Part shown: positions 16,401 to 25,122 of the stretch, piece after piece
Numbering within the stretch: position 1 is the stretch's first letter
Layout: each line of letters opens with the position of its first letter
Origin: Flavobacterium sharifuzzamanii
GTDB lineage: Bacteria > Bacteroidota > Bacteroidia > Flavobacteriales > Flavobacteriaceae
Assembly: GCF_003254585.1 (NCBI RefSeq)
Contig: NZ_QJGZ01000034.1
Span: 178,902 to 242,901 of the forward strand
Reading direction: 5' to 3'
Length of the DNA: 64,000 nt
Translations under genes and position numbers: made by a program
Notes under the pieces: generated by a model
Seen by the model: the letters and a program-made list of their open reading frames with translations, nothing else
Database searches by the model: none
Told to the model about the DNA's origin: nothing

Positions 16401-19400
16401 GAAAAAAGTCGAAGACGTAAATTATCCTGAAACAGTGCATTATGATTCGTACGAATCATTTGGAGGTCCATGGTTTACAGGAGTAAATACGGTTCTTAAA
16501 AAAGATCCTTACCAAATACGCTTAAATGCTCTTGCAGGAAAAAAAGTAGCACTTCGTTTTCGCGTTAAAACAGACGATTATAATGATGGTTTCTTAGGCG
16601 GATTTTTAGACAACATTCTTGTGGGTGATGCTCCTTACGATTTAGAAGTACTTTCTGTGAAATTAGATGCTGGAAAATGTACAATTGACAACACTAATGT
16701 TACATTGAATGCTAAAATTACCAATAATTTTGCGACAGCAAGTCAAGTGGTAAATGTCACTACTAAAGTTTTAGATGCTGCAAAAAATGTGGTTTTTTCT
16801 CAAGTAGAGAAAAGAACTTTGACTTTTGCTAAATTCAAAGACACTATTTCAATCAGTGTTCCAAATATCAATTTTAAAACTGCAGGAGAACATATGATAA
16901 CACTTTCTGTTTTCCCAGAAGATATGTTGCAAGATGTTAAGCAAGCCAATAATTCTTATGTGCTTACATACGACAATTGGAACAATGACGATATGAAAGT
17001 ATCTGTACTTCCGTACAAAATGGATTTTGAAGATGCATCTAAATACAAAGGCTGGAGAACTTCAGAAAATAAAGGTTCAGCAGGATGGAAACAAGGACTG
17101 AATACGGATTTAGGTTCGCCTGGTTGGCCAATTCTTACTGATCATACCAAATTTATGGCGAGTAATGATGACAAATGTAACTGTGACGAAGCAAATGACA
17201 TGCTAGTTTCGCCAGTATTTGATTTGACAAATTACAAAGAAGCACATTTATCATTTGAAGGTCTTGGTGATAGCCAACATCTTTCTGACGGATCTGTAAA
17301 AGTAAGTACAGACGGTGGTGAGACTTGGAAAGAAGTATTTCATATGCCATATTATGGATCTTGGTGGGAATATGGTGTAGATTTAAGCGAATATGCAGGA
17401 AAATCGTGCGTAATGATAGCATTCGTACACAATGATAACGGATTATTTGCGAACGGTTTCGCAGTAGATAATATCGAAATTAAAGGAACTAAAACGAATT
17501 TGAGACCTTCTAATTTAGTTGTTCCAGAAACGGTTTATGAGGATGTACCTTCGCATGAGTTTAATGTAAACTTTAGAAATTCAGCTTACAAGACATTAGA
17601 TAAATTTACAATTGAGTATCAAATTTCTCAAAACGGAACTGCTGTTGGAAGTCCTATTTTAATTGAAAAAGCAGAAGAAATATTAGTAGGACAAACTATT
17701 ACTTATAAAATCGATAATTTACCACAGTTGGCTGCAGGTAAATATGATATTGCGGTAAAAGCCTATACAGCTACTGAACCTAAAGATCAGGCTCAGGTAA
17801 TAAAAGGATCTTTTGAAGTTATTGCAAAAGCGCCAGATTTTAATGGAGAAACTTTCTCAACTATTCCAAGTGGTTCATTATTTGGTCAAAAAGGATTTGT
17901 TTCGAGCTTAAGCGATGATAATTATCCTTGGAGAGTTGTAGCTACTGCGGACAACGTTAACTTGACACTTCCTAAAAAAGATCATACAGGCGGCACTAAT
18001 CCAAATATGCTTTATAGTCAGTTAGAGAATTTATCATACTATAGTGAGTTAATTACTCCAATGTATAAATTGGGAGATAACGCAAGCGCTCTGGAGTTTT
18101 ACTACGCTATGCAAAGTAATGTTAATGATATTCTTCTTGTAGATATTAAAACTGCTGGAGGTGCTTGGACAGAATTATGGAGAGCAAACAAAGAAGGCTC
18201 TTTCATTGATACTGAATGGAAGAAAGTTGATTTGAATATTATGAAATACAAAGGTAAATCAGTAATGTTCCGTTTTAGACACTCTAAAGCCGCAGGGTAC
18301 TCTTATATGGTTATGGATGATTTAAAAATCTATAATGAAGCCGTTACAGATATCTCTATGCAAATTTTGTCACCAAAAGATGTTTGCGGAAGCGAAGAAT
18401 ACAAAGTAAGATTGACAAATGAAGGTCAAATCGCGATTAAAGAAAATTCGATTCAGGTAAATGTAGAGTATAAAAACACTTCGGAGAAAATCTCAGAAAC
18501 TGTTGCTGCAGGAATTCCTGTTGGAGAAAGTATCGAATATACTTTTAAAACAACGCCTAAATTAGTTGATGGAGATTCTCATGTATTTAATTTTAGCGCA
18601 ATTGTAGCAAACGACATCATTGTTCAGAATAACACAATCGAAGATTACATTTATCAAGGAGTAGCTGGAGATTTTAAATTATTTGACAACGAAGCAATTC
18701 ACGGTTATGCAGGCAAAGGTGTTTATTTGAATGCTCAATCTAATTTGTTAAGTAAAGAAGTTGATGCAGATTCGTTTATCTGGAATACTGGCGAAACTAC
18801 AAATGCTATTGAAGTAACGAAACCTGGAGATTATATTGTAACAGCAGTTTTGAAAAATGGTTGTTCAATTACAGGAAAAGTAAAAGTTACATTTGACACT
18901 TTTGAATCTGAGTTAGTAAGCGGCAATGTTTGTGGACCAGAAGTAATTTTGAATCCAGGAAATTACAAAGCTTACGAATGGTTTGACGGATCAACAAATC
19001 CGACTTTTACCACAACAGAAAGCGGTGAATATTACGTAACGGTTTACAACGAGCACGGATTAGGTAAAATTTTCATTACAACGATCAATGTTCTTGAGAA
19101 TAAAGTTCCAGAAATTCAGGCATTAGAAGGAAATAAAATAACAGCTTCTGCCGATGCAGCGGGTTATCAGTGGTATTTGAACGGAAGACCTTTGCCAAAT
19201 GCAACCGAAAAAATGGTTTCTACAATTTGGGAAGGAAGCTATAGTCTTCAAGTAACTAATGCACACGGTTGTACAAGTATGTCGGCTCCAATTGATTCTA
19301 AAGGTCTTCTTATTGGAAAACTGACAAACTCTTTCAGAGTGTTTCCAAATCCAGCGGCAGACAATGTAAACATCTTCTTGGCTGAAAAAGCAGAAGGTCA

Positions 19401-19563
19401 AGCAGAAATGAAAATTTATTCTATGGAAGGTAATGCAGTTTGGAGTAAAACCTATTTTGCTGTTCCGTCAAGCGTAAATGTAAGTCAGCTTACAACTGGA
19501 GTTTATATTCTAGATTGTACAGTACAAGGTAAAAAGTACACAGCTAAGATTATTAAAAAGTAA
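13423..19563 (+). CDS. Very large M4 (thermolysin-like) metalloprotease with T9SS sorting domain
   Basis: A 2046-residue secreted protease. The signal peptide ends at VGMAQ (residue 26). An FTP/PepSY propeptide (about 115-295) precedes the M4 catalytic domain (about 305-640). The zinc motif HEMTH is at 454-458 with Glu455 catalytic; the third ligand is Glu478 in NESFSD, exactly 24 residues after the first His as in thermolysin; His546 in GGVHQNSGI matches the transition-state His231. A long adhesive region (about 650-1950) follows, with CARDB/Ig-like modules and three MAM-like/jelly-roll modules of the type FxFRHSKAAGYSYMVMDDLKIY, AFVHNDNGLFANGFAVDNIEIKG and RFRVKTDDYNDGFLGGFLDNI. The C-terminus (RVFPNPAADNVNIFL ... 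KKYTAKIIKK) is a type A T9SS sorting domain. Typical family members are 500-900 residues, so the accessory part is unusually long and probably binds polymeric substrate. Confidence 0.93.
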   Translation: MNQIYFKPRYLFLLLGFLICSVGMAQSPLPKNNTANAQTAIQSPNATQKKDQVSQKTTDQISNQDDDSGAFLTQKSIKGTTLSQQESDDVNKRLQASQKLFDKSSSTSTAKNVQSADSTKVRSFAKSSNLTVRNVFEVKKADFDLSTADKMQLKSVSDKHGRSLATYQQFHNAVPVEGAIYKVRENKNKIDAFGHISKKLPASSNYKVNASAALQNALNTVNAKEYVWQSKKLSSLVHKKISTKPQGELVYVGPNFSSELTEYHLAWKYDIFATNPQSSQTIYVDANTGKIILKIDLSRDLRSVADADGRPATGKGKARFAGDVTFGTTQYADGYRLESLVGKFKVPMYTLNMNHAEHASDDVLTEYIDEDNNWNDLYNKDHDEAAIDIHWGMQTTLNYYEEKFNRNSVDDKGMTIFALAHLGTNVQNASWTGGWAQFGDGIDQPFVSLGITGHEMTHAITQFSAGLIYQGESGAMNESFSDIFGISIELYAGKDSKNDIWMLGDELYKHGSLRSMADPKAAGQPDTYGGEYWADPAASSDNGGVHQNSGITNYWYYLLVEGGKGVNDLNNSYDIKGIGLEKAEKIAYLTLTEYLSPSSNFRDMRNASLMATEDLYGLASEEYKQVTNAWYAIGVGAPYSDKQLAIVSVQNPSLPCGQLKGDEPFYITFENTGVTPIKAYEALNYKLRAMASALGRLIVFYSNDGKIYFPKDLAPGEKATLELRDKIPYQTGGAVNYLEVKLDLNPITDFGQKDGYTFTSQIVVPIAQKDFDIKVTNLEIPDYNGGVQPANHTLAISLYNLGCQDIPAGTKLKIGYADTTPGSVTVWKDITLETAFKGKSEIKIPFDGTVDLSGLGLHTYEAYVTYDKDPVTTNNSILNAAYSGIISQFPYVQGFERTPGGWNTKSLNTTNQKFLFQNYPAAFRTVKSQYMWGMVDLKSNDRPALNSDFVLESPIFDFTNVVSPYAEFDLYYLFHKGYDGLIVEYSEDKGKSWKKVEDVNYPETVHYDSYESFGGPWFTGVNTVLKKDPYQIRLNALAGKKVALRFRVKTDDYNDGFLGGFLDNILVGDAPYDLEVLSVKLDAGKCTIDNTNVTLNAKITNNFATASQVVNVTTKVLDAAKNVVFSQVEKRTLTFAKFKDTISISVPNINFKTAGEHMITLSVFPEDMLQDVKQANNSYVLTYDNWNNDDMKVSVLPYKMDFEDASKYKGWRTSENKGSAGWKQGLNTDLGSPGWPILTDHTKFMASNDDKCNCDEANDMLVSPVFDLTNYKEAHLSFEGLGDSQHLSDGSVKVSTDGGETWKEVFHMPYYGSWWEYGVDLSEYAGKSCVMIAFVHNDNGLFANGFAVDNIEIKGTKTNLRPSNLVVPETVYEDVPSHEFNVNFRNSAYKTLDKFTIEYQISQNGTAVGSPILIEKAEEILVGQTITYKIDNLPQLAAGKYDIAVKAYTATEPKDQAQVIKGSFEVIAKAPDFNGETFSTIPSGSLFGQKGFVSSLSDDNYPWRVVATADNVNLTLPKKDHTGGTNPNMLYSQLENLSYYSELITPMYKLGDNASALEFYYAMQSNVNDILLVDIKTAGGAWTELWRANKEGSFIDTEWKKVDLNIMKYKGKSVMFRFRHSKAAGYSYMVMDDLKIYNEAVTDISMQILSPKDVCGSEEYKVRLTNEGQIAIKENSIQVNVEYKNTSEKISETVAAGIPVGESIEYTFKTTPKLVDGDSHVFNFSAIVANDIIVQNNTIEDYIYQGVAGDFKLFDNEAIHGYAGKGVYLNAQSNLLSKEVDADSFIWNTGETTNAIEVTKPGDYIVTAVLKNGCSITGKVKVTFDTFESELVSGNVCGPEVILNPGNYKAYEWFDGSTNPTFTTTESGEYYVTVYNEHGLGKIFITTINVLENKVPEIQALEGNKITASADAAGYQWYLNGRPLPNATEKMVSTIWEGSYSLQVTNAHGCTSMSAPIDSKGLLIGKLTNSFRVFPNPAADNVNIFLAEKAEGQAEMKIYSMEGNAVWSKTYFAVPSSVNVSQLTTGVYILDCTVQGKKYTAKIIKK

Positions 19564-19582
19564 CAAATTTACAGATAGAAAA

Positions 19583-19605
19583 GGCAGTTCTCATGCAGAA
19601 CTGCC
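19583..19605 (+). terminator. Hairpin after the M4 protease gene
   Basis: GGCAGTTCT (19583-19591) and AGAACTGCC (19597-19605) form a 9-bp stem with a 5-nt loop, about 20 bp after the stop codon. The U-run is weak, so partial read-through into the next gene is possible. Confidence 0.6.
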
Positions 19606-19628
19606 CTTCTTAAAAACAAAAAAATACG

Positions 19629-20276
19629 ATGAAAAAATCAAAGCTAATAATCTGTGCACTGTTAATGTGTGCAAGTGCAATGGCTCAAACCGAAAAGGTA
19701 AAACTGGGTGTAAAAGCAGGTTTAAATATTTCGAGCCTAACATTTGATGAAAATGAATTGAACTCCTCTGCAAAAACAGGATTTACCGCCGGTTTAATGG
19801 CTGAAATTCCTTTGGCAAAAAACTTTTCTGTGCAGCCAGAATTATTGTACAGCCAGCAGGGAATGAAATTGTCTTATTCAGATCCAGAAGTCCAGAATTC
19901 AAATTACAAAAGCACTATTGCCTTAAACTATTTAAATATTCCTGTAATGTTGAAATATTATGTAGTGAAAGGTTTAAGCGTTCAGGCAGGACCACAAGTT
20001 GGAATTTTGCTTAAAGCAAACAACAAATACCAAGACAACTTTTTAGGTTACGATAACCATGAAGAAATGGATTTGAAAGATTATTCAAATGGAGTAGACG
20101 CTTCTGTAAATTTTGGATTGGGTTATCAGTTTAAAGATAAGTTTTATGCAGATGCAAGATATAATTTATCTTATACCAATGTGTTTAAAGATGTTACAGC
20201 AAACACAAATTATATTATTAACAGCGATATGAAGAATAAAGTTTTTCAAATAACGATCGGTTATTTTTTTAAATAG
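19629..20276 (+). CDS. Small outer-membrane beta-barrel (porin-family) protein
   Basis: A 215-residue protein with signal peptide (LMCASAMAQ) and an eight-strand barrel pattern of the OMP_b-brl_2 type common in Bacteroidota: VKLGVKAGLNISSL, FTAGLMAEIPLAKNFSVQPELLYSQQG (given in parts), NIPVMLKYYVVKGLSVQAGPQVGILL, and a final strand MKNKVFQITIGYFFK ending in an aromatic plus Lys. Such proteins are OmpA/OmpX-sized barrels of unknown role. It is 65 bp downstream of the protease gene across a weak terminator and has its own strong terminator. A link to the protease is possible only by position. Confidence 0.85.
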   Translation: MKKSKLIICALLMCASAMAQTEKVKLGVKAGLNISSLTFDENELNSSAKTGFTAGLMAEIPLAKNFSVQPELLYSQQGMKLSYSDPEVQNSNYKSTIALNYLNIPVMLKYYVVKGLSVQAGPQVGILLKANNKYQDNFLGYDNHEEMDLKDYSNGVDASVNFGLGYQFKDKFYADARYNLSYTNVFKDVTANTNYIINSDMKNKVFQITIGYFFK

Positions 20277-20303
20277 AGTTAGTAACAACTTCATAACTGT
20301 TTT

Positions 20304-20336
20304 AAAACCACTCTTTTTTAAGAGTGGTTTTTTATT
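20304..20336 (+). terminator. Terminator of the barrel gene
   Basis: AAAACCACTCTT (20304-20315) and AAGAGTGGTTTT (20320-20331) form a perfect 12-bp stem followed by a T-run. Confidence 0.9.
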
Positions 20337-20362
20337 GCTTTTTTCATAAAATCAAATTCTTA

Positions 20363-20394
20363 TTTGCAGACACCATACCTGCGTCATATATTTG
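20363..20394 (+). promoter_or_regulatory. Promoter of the B12 operon
   Basis: TTTG (20363-20366), 20 nt, TATATTTG (20387-20394) is a textbook Bacteroidota promoter. The expected transcription start is near 20400, just before the cobalamin aptamer. Confidence 0.75.
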
Positions 20395-20399
20395 CGCCA

Positions 20400-20580
20400 G
20401 ATTTTGGTCTGCTTTTTTAAATCTGAAATAAGCAGTTAAAAGGGAATCAGGTGCAAATCCTGAACAGACCCGCTACTGTAAGTTCTACACAAAGTCTTTA
20501 AACATACTAATGCCATTGTCCGCCACGGTGGGTGAGAAGGCCGTTTAAAGATAGAATAAGTCAGGAGACCTGCCACGATC
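20400..20580 (+). ncRNA. Cobalamin riboswitch
   Basis: The conserved aptamer features are in order: GGTCTGC (20407-20413), AGGGAATCAGGTGCAAATCC (20441-20460), ACAGACCCGCTACTGTAA (20464-20481, pairing with the 5' part), a GCCACGGTGGG-type arm (20522 onward), and the B12 box region AGTCAGGAGACCTGCC (20559-20574). This is the standard class I cobalamin riboswitch core. A further hairpin (CCTGCTAT/ATAGCGGG, about 20628-20646) lies between the aptamer and the start codon without a U-run. Control may therefore act on translation or by another route than simple termination. Confidence 0.95.
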
Positions 20581-20701
20581 ACATAGTTTAAAACTTTCGT
20601 GGTATGAAGTTGATGACAAGAGAATAACCTGCTATTGAATAGCGGGATTACTACTGTTATATAATTACTGCATCACGCAAAGTTTATTTAATTAAATCGT
20701 G

Positions 20702-22750
20702 ATGTATAATTGTAAAAAAACGCTTTTAGCAACTTTTATTTTATTGATTCCTTTTTTGCTTCATTCCCAAGCAGTAACAGATAGTTCTCGGGTTTTAAAA
20801 GAAGTTATTTTAAAAGGAAAACCTTATCAGGAAGTTATTCCCGTGCAAAGCCTTTCAGGTGTTTTGCTCGAAAATCTTTCCAGTCATAATGTTGCCGATG
20901 CACTTCGTTATTTTGCGGGAACTCAAATCAAAGATTATGGCGGAGTCGGCGGACTCAAAACAGTTGATGTTCGAAACATGGGAACGCATCATGTTGGTGT
21001 TTTTTACGACGGAATTCAGCTTGGGAATGCCCAAAACGGCGTAACCGATTTAGGAAAATATTCGCTTGACGACATGGAATCGCTTACCATGTACAATGGC
21101 CAGAAAAGCGAAATTTTCCAGCCAGCAAAAGACTTCGCGGCTGCTTCTACGATTTATTTGCGAACCAAACGTCCTGTTTTTGTTGGTAGTAAAAAAACAA
21201 ATCTACTGGTTCGTTACAAAACAATGTCTATCAATTATCACGATCCTTCTTTTAGATGGGAGCAAAAGCTGAGCGATAAAGTCAGCATGAGTGTAAGTTC
21301 TGAATACATCAAATCAAACGGACAGTATAAATTTAGATACAAACGAAAAAACCAAGACGGAAGCATTGCCTACGATACCACAGCTACACGATGGAACAGC
21401 GATATAGAAGCATTCCGATTTGAATCTGGTTTGTATGGAAAAATAAATAAAGGAACTTGGGATGCTAAAGTATATTATTATGATTCTGAACGCGGTGCGC
21501 CGGGAGCAATTGTAGAAAATAAGTTTAAAGACGGATTCAGGCAATTCGATAAGAATTTTTTCGGACAGTCTTCTTTAACTAAAGATGTTTCAGAAAAATA
21601 TAAATTCCAACTCAAAGGAAAATTTGCTTACGATTATACCCATTATATTGCACGAGATACGACAAACGTTTTAGGCGAAACCGTGACCGAAGGCGCACAA
21701 TCTGATGATAGTTATTACCAGCAGGAAGCTTATTTCTCAGCCGTTAATATGTACAGTATTTTACCCACTTGGGATGTTTCGCTGTCAACCGATTTTCAAT
21801 ACAATAAATTAAATGCCACAAGAAGAGGAATCCAAACACAATTTTCTTTTCCACAACGTTATACAGCGCTTGTTTCTCTAGCAACTTCGTATCGATATGA
21901 AAGTTTTAAAGTTTTAGGAAATGTACTCGCAACCCGCGTTATCGAAGAGGTAAAATACAATGCCAAAGCTCCGAATAAAACAGAATTTACTCCTGCTATA
22001 TTTTTGGGTTACACGCCTTTTAAAAAATACGATTTCAATTTAAGAGCATTTGCTAAACGTATTTTCAGAATGCCAACTTTCAACGATTTGTATTATACCA
22101 TGATTGGTTCGAGCACTTTGAGGCCAGAATATATGAATCAGTACGATGTTGGTTTTACGTATAATTTTCCCATAAGGGAAAGCTTTTTCGATAAATTTTC
22201 TTTTCAAGCAGATGCTTATTATACCAATACAAAAGACAAAATTGTTGCTGCGCCGACAGGAAATTTATTCCGCTGGATGATGACCAATATCGGACAAGTA
22301 AAAGGAAAAGGAATCGAAACGGTTCTGAATATGGCAACTCATTTTAATAAGCTAAAACTAGATGCCAATTTAACCTATACGTATTCTCAAAGTCAGGATT
22401 TTACAAAGTTTGTCGGTTTAGAAATGTCATCATACGGAGATCAGATTCCGTACACGCCTTGGCATAGCGGATCTGGAATTTTAAATGCCAATTATGAATC
22501 CTGGAACTTCAATTACAGCTTCATTTATGTCGGAAAGCGTTACAACGGAAATGTCAATAATATCAAAGTTAATGAAGTGCAGCCTTGGTACACGCACGAT
22601 TTGGCGGTTCAGAAATCTTTCGCATTTAAAAATTACAAATTAAACGGAACGATTGAAGTCAACAACGCTTTTAATCAGCAATATGAAGTGATTTACAATT
22701 ATCCGATGCCAGGACGAACATTCAAATTTATAATCAGTTTTGAGTTATGA
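20702..22750 (+). CDS. btuB: TonB-dependent receptor, vitamin B12 uptake (BtuB-type)
   Basis: About 682 residues from ATG at 20702 (a GTG three bases earlier is possible). The signal peptide ends near LLHSQA. The plug domain covers residues about 40-160 (NVADALRYFAGTQIKDYGGV, KTVDVRNMGTHHVGVFYDGI), and a 22-strand barrel ends in RTFKFIISFEL with the terminal aromatic-rich strand. It lacks the SusC-type carboxypeptidase-like N-terminal domain. The riboswitch directly upstream identifies the ligand class as cobalamin, and its size matches BtuB. It overlaps the next gene by ATGA. The energising TonB-ExbBD genes and the inner-membrane importer are not in the window. Confidence 0.9.
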   Translation: MYNCKKTLLATFILLIPFLLHSQAVTDSSRVLKEVILKGKPYQEVIPVQSLSGVLLENLSSHNVADALRYFAGTQIKDYGGVGGLKTVDVRNMGTHHVGVFYDGIQLGNAQNGVTDLGKYSLDDMESLTMYNGQKSEIFQPAKDFAAASTIYLRTKRPVFVGSKKTNLLVRYKTMSINYHDPSFRWEQKLSDKVSMSVSSEYIKSNGQYKFRYKRKNQDGSIAYDTTATRWNSDIEAFRFESGLYGKINKGTWDAKVYYYDSERGAPGAIVENKFKDGFRQFDKNFFGQSSLTKDVSEKYKFQLKGKFAYDYTHYIARDTTNVLGETVTEGAQSDDSYYQQEAYFSAVNMYSILPTWDVSLSTDFQYNKLNATRRGIQTQFSFPQRYTALVSLATSYRYESFKVLGNVLATRVIEEVKYNAKAPNKTEFTPAIFLGYTPFKKYDFNLRAFAKRIFRMPTFNDLYYTMIGSSTLRPEYMNQYDVGFTYNFPIRESFFDKFSFQADAYYTNTKDKIVAAPTGNLFRWMMTNIGQVKGKGIETVLNMATHFNKLKLDANLTYTYSQSQDFTKFVGLEMSSYGDQIPYTPWHSGSGILNANYESWNFNYSFIYVGKRYNGNVNNIKVNEVQPWYTHDLAVQKSFAFKNYKLNGTIEVNNAFNQQYEVIYNYPMPGRTFKFIISFEL

Positions 22751-23892
22751 AAAAGAGCATTTTAAAAATAGTATTTGTTTCAGCCGTAACAGTTTTGATG
22801 ATTTCTTGTCGTGAAGATGAAACCGTATTTCTTTCTTCAGATACTGCTGTTGCCGCACCAAGAAGCGATGGAAATATTGAAGGTTTTTATCTTTTAAACG
22901 AGGGAAATATGGGAATGAATCGTGCGAGTTTGGATGTTTTTAATTACAGAACAGGAAATTACACTACAGATGTTTATTCTGAACGAAATCCTTCGGTTGT
23001 AAAAGAATTGGGAGATGTTGGAAATGATATTAAGATCTACGGAAATAAGGTTTATGCGGTCATTAACTGCTCCAACAAAGTTGAGGTTTTAGAAAAATGG
23101 ACGGCAAAACGCATCAAAAAAATTGACATTCCCAATTGTCGTTATGTGGCTTTTTATAAAGACAAAGCCTATGTGAGTTCTTATTCGGGACCAGTTGCTA
23201 TTAATCCGAATGCGGAAATCGGTTTTGTCGCCGAAATTGATACCACTTCATTAGAAATAAAAAGAAAAGTAACTGTTGGTTATCAGCCGGAACAAATGGT
23301 TATTCATAACGGGAAATTATATGTGGCAAATTCGGGTGGTTATAGAGTTCCAAATTACGATAGAACCGTTTCGGTTATTGATCTGGCAACTTTCACAGAA
23401 ATCAAAAAAATAGACGTTGGCATTAATTTATACAGCATGCAGATTGACAGTCGCGGTGATATTTATGTGAGCTCACGAGGCGATTACTACAACACACCAT
23501 CTAATCTTTTTGTGATTGATACACAGACAGACGAAAAGAAAATGCAACTCGATATTCCTGTTTCTGGAACTTGTTTAGTTGATGATTTACTGTATTACTA
23601 CAGCGTTTCTTGGAGTTACTTATCAGGCAGTAATAAAGTGAGTTACGGAATTTTAGATACTAAAACTAAAAAAGTAATCACGAACCAGATTATCACGGAC
23701 GGAACCGACAAAAAAATAATGATTCCGTACGGACTTCAAGTTAATCCTGAAACCAAAGAAATCTACATTACCGATGCTCAAAACTATGTCGTAACGGGCT
23801 ACATCTACTGTTTTACGCCAGATGGAAAACTAAAATGGAAAACAACCGCAGGGAATATTCCTGCTCATATTGCTTTTATAACTAAAAAATAA
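22747..23892 (+). CDS. BtuG-like beta-propeller surface lipoprotein (DUF5074/YncE-like)
   Basis: A 381-residue lipoprotein with lipobox VLMISC (Cys21) and acidic residues just after it (CREDET), consistent with surface export signals known in this phylum. The body is a seven-blade propeller: repeated blades such as KIYGNKVYAVINCSNKVEVL, MVIHNGKLYVANSGGY, SMQIDSRGDIYVSSRGDYY and EIYITDAQNYV, each ending in a strand of the YncE/DUF5074 type. In Bacteroides, BtuG is a surface propeller lipoprotein that captures B12 and hands it to BtuB. Fold, lipid anchor and coupling to the riboswitch-controlled receptor by a 4-bp overlap all fit that role here. Divergence from Bacteroides BtuG cannot be judged by eye. 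Confidence 0.85.
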   Translation: MKKSILKIVFVSAVTVLMISCREDETVFLSSDTAVAAPRSDGNIEGFYLLNEGNMGMNRASLDVFNYRTGNYTTDVYSERNPSVVKELGDVGNDIKIYGNKVYAVINCSNKVEVLEKWTAKRIKKIDIPNCRYVAFYKDKAYVSSYSGPVAINPNAEIGFVAEIDTTSLEIKRKVTVGYQPEQMVIHNGKLYVANSGGYRVPNYDRTVSVIDLATFTEIKKIDVGINLYSMQIDSRGDIYVSSRGDYYNTPSNLFVIDTQTDEKKMQLDIPVSGTCLVDDLLYYYSVSWSYLSGSNKVSYGILDTKTKKVITNQIITDGTDKKIMIPYGLQVNPETKEIYITDAQNYVVTGYIYCFTPDGKLKWKTTAGNIPAHIAFITKK

Positions 23893-23900
23893 CCTCTAAA

Positions 23901-25097
23901 ATGATGACTAAAAATCTTTTTAAAATCGCTTTGTTTTCAATTCTCTTTTTGGGATTTGTGTCTTGCGATAAAGACAATGAAGAAAATCTGCTCCCCGCAG
24001 AAGTTCTGAAAGAATCCTATACAATTGACCGTTTTAAGGTTCTGAATATTGCAACAAATCTTCCGAGCACAGCAAAATTGATCTGGAGTGTTAAAGATTC
24101 GATAATTTCAGAAAATGCTGATTTAGATTTTATAAGTCCGTTTCAAAAAAGCTATCCACTGACTTTAAAAGTTGAAATAAATGGAGAAACCAAGATTTAT
24201 AATTCATCGATTAATGTCACAAAAGAAACCGGAACATACAGTAAATATATTTCTAATGTATTTGATTTTCGTCCTGCAGTCGGACAGTTTACAAACGAAA
24301 TTCCACAATATACCGTAGGAAATACAGAAACCAATATGATTTCTGCTGCAAAGAAGGCAATTGCGGGTTCAAATACAACGATGATTTCATTAGGCGGTTT
24401 TGGCGGTTATGTGGTTTTTGGTTTCGATCACACGATTCCGAATATGAACGGACGAGATTTTAAAGTTTTAGGAAATGCTTTTTGGGGAAATGAAGCCAAT
24501 GAAGCGCGTGCAGGATCTTGCGAACCTGGAATTATATTGGTCGCTTATGACAAGAATAAAAACGGAAAACCAGACGAAGACGAATGGTTCGAAATTGCTG
24601 GAAGCGAATACTTTAAAAACACGACTACAAAAAACTATGAGATAACTTATTTCAAACCAGATCCAAACAAATTGCCAGTTGCAGGAAATGAATTTTGGCA
24701 GGTTAATACCGAATACATTAAATGGCAGGACAACGCTGGAAAATCAGGATATAAATCACAAAATGTTTTTCATGAACAAAATTATTATCCGCTTTGGATT
24801 GCCGATGCTTCTTACACTTTAAAAGGAACGCGAATAGCAGATAACTTCTACGATCAAAGCGGTGAAGGCTCATATTGGGTTGGTAAATCGTTTGAATTTG
24901 GTTATGCTGATAATGCCCCAAATAATGATGAGGCTTCGAATATTGATATTTCTTGGGCAGTCGATAAAAACGGAAAATACGTAAAACTTCCTGGAATAGA
25001 TTTCGTAAAAATATACACCGCAATCAATCAGGAAGCGGGCTGGCTTGGAGAAGTTTCTACAGAAGTTTCAGGCGCTTACGATTTACATTTTAATTAA
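23901..25097 (+). CDS. Surface lipoprotein of the B12 locus with PKD-like domain
   Basis: A 398-residue lipoprotein (lipobox LGFVSC, Cys22, then DKDNEEN). Residues about 40-110 form an Ig/PKD-like domain. From about 125 on there is a distinct beta-rich domain with MISLGGFGGYVVFGFDHTI, RDFKVLGNAFWGNEAN, and YDKNKNGKPDEDEWFEIAG, which looks like a calcium-binding DxNxDGxxD-type loop. FVKIYTAINQEAGWLGEVSTE lies near the end. This protein type recurs beside BtuB in Bacteroidota B12 loci, so a role in cobalamin or corrinoid capture on the surface is likely by context. No biochemical function is evident from its own motifs. It is 8 nt downstream of the BtuG-like gene, in the same operon. Confidence 0.75.
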   Translation: MMTKNLFKIALFSILFLGFVSCDKDNEENLLPAEVLKESYTIDRFKVLNIATNLPSTAKLIWSVKDSIISENADLDFISPFQKSYPLTLKVEINGETKIYNSSINVTKETGTYSKYISNVFDFRPAVGQFTNEIPQYTVGNTETNMISAAKKAIAGSNTTMISLGGFGGYVVFGFDHTIPNMNGRDFKVLGNAFWGNEANEARAGSCEPGIILVAYDKNKNGKPDEDEWFEIAGSEYFKNTTTKNYEITYFKPDPNKLPVAGNEFWQVNTEYIKWQDNAGKSGYKSQNVFHEQNYYPLWIADASYTLKGTRIADNFYDQSGEGSYWVGKSFEFGYADNAPNNDEASNIDISWAVDKNGKYVKLPGIDFVKIYTAINQEAGWLGEVSTEVSGAYDLHFN

Positions 25098-25122
25098 CAC
25101 AACATTTTAAAACCAAACCATT

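Noticed and set aside
20628..20646. Intrinsic terminator of the cobalamin riboswitch
   Set aside because: The hairpin is present but no U-run follows it.
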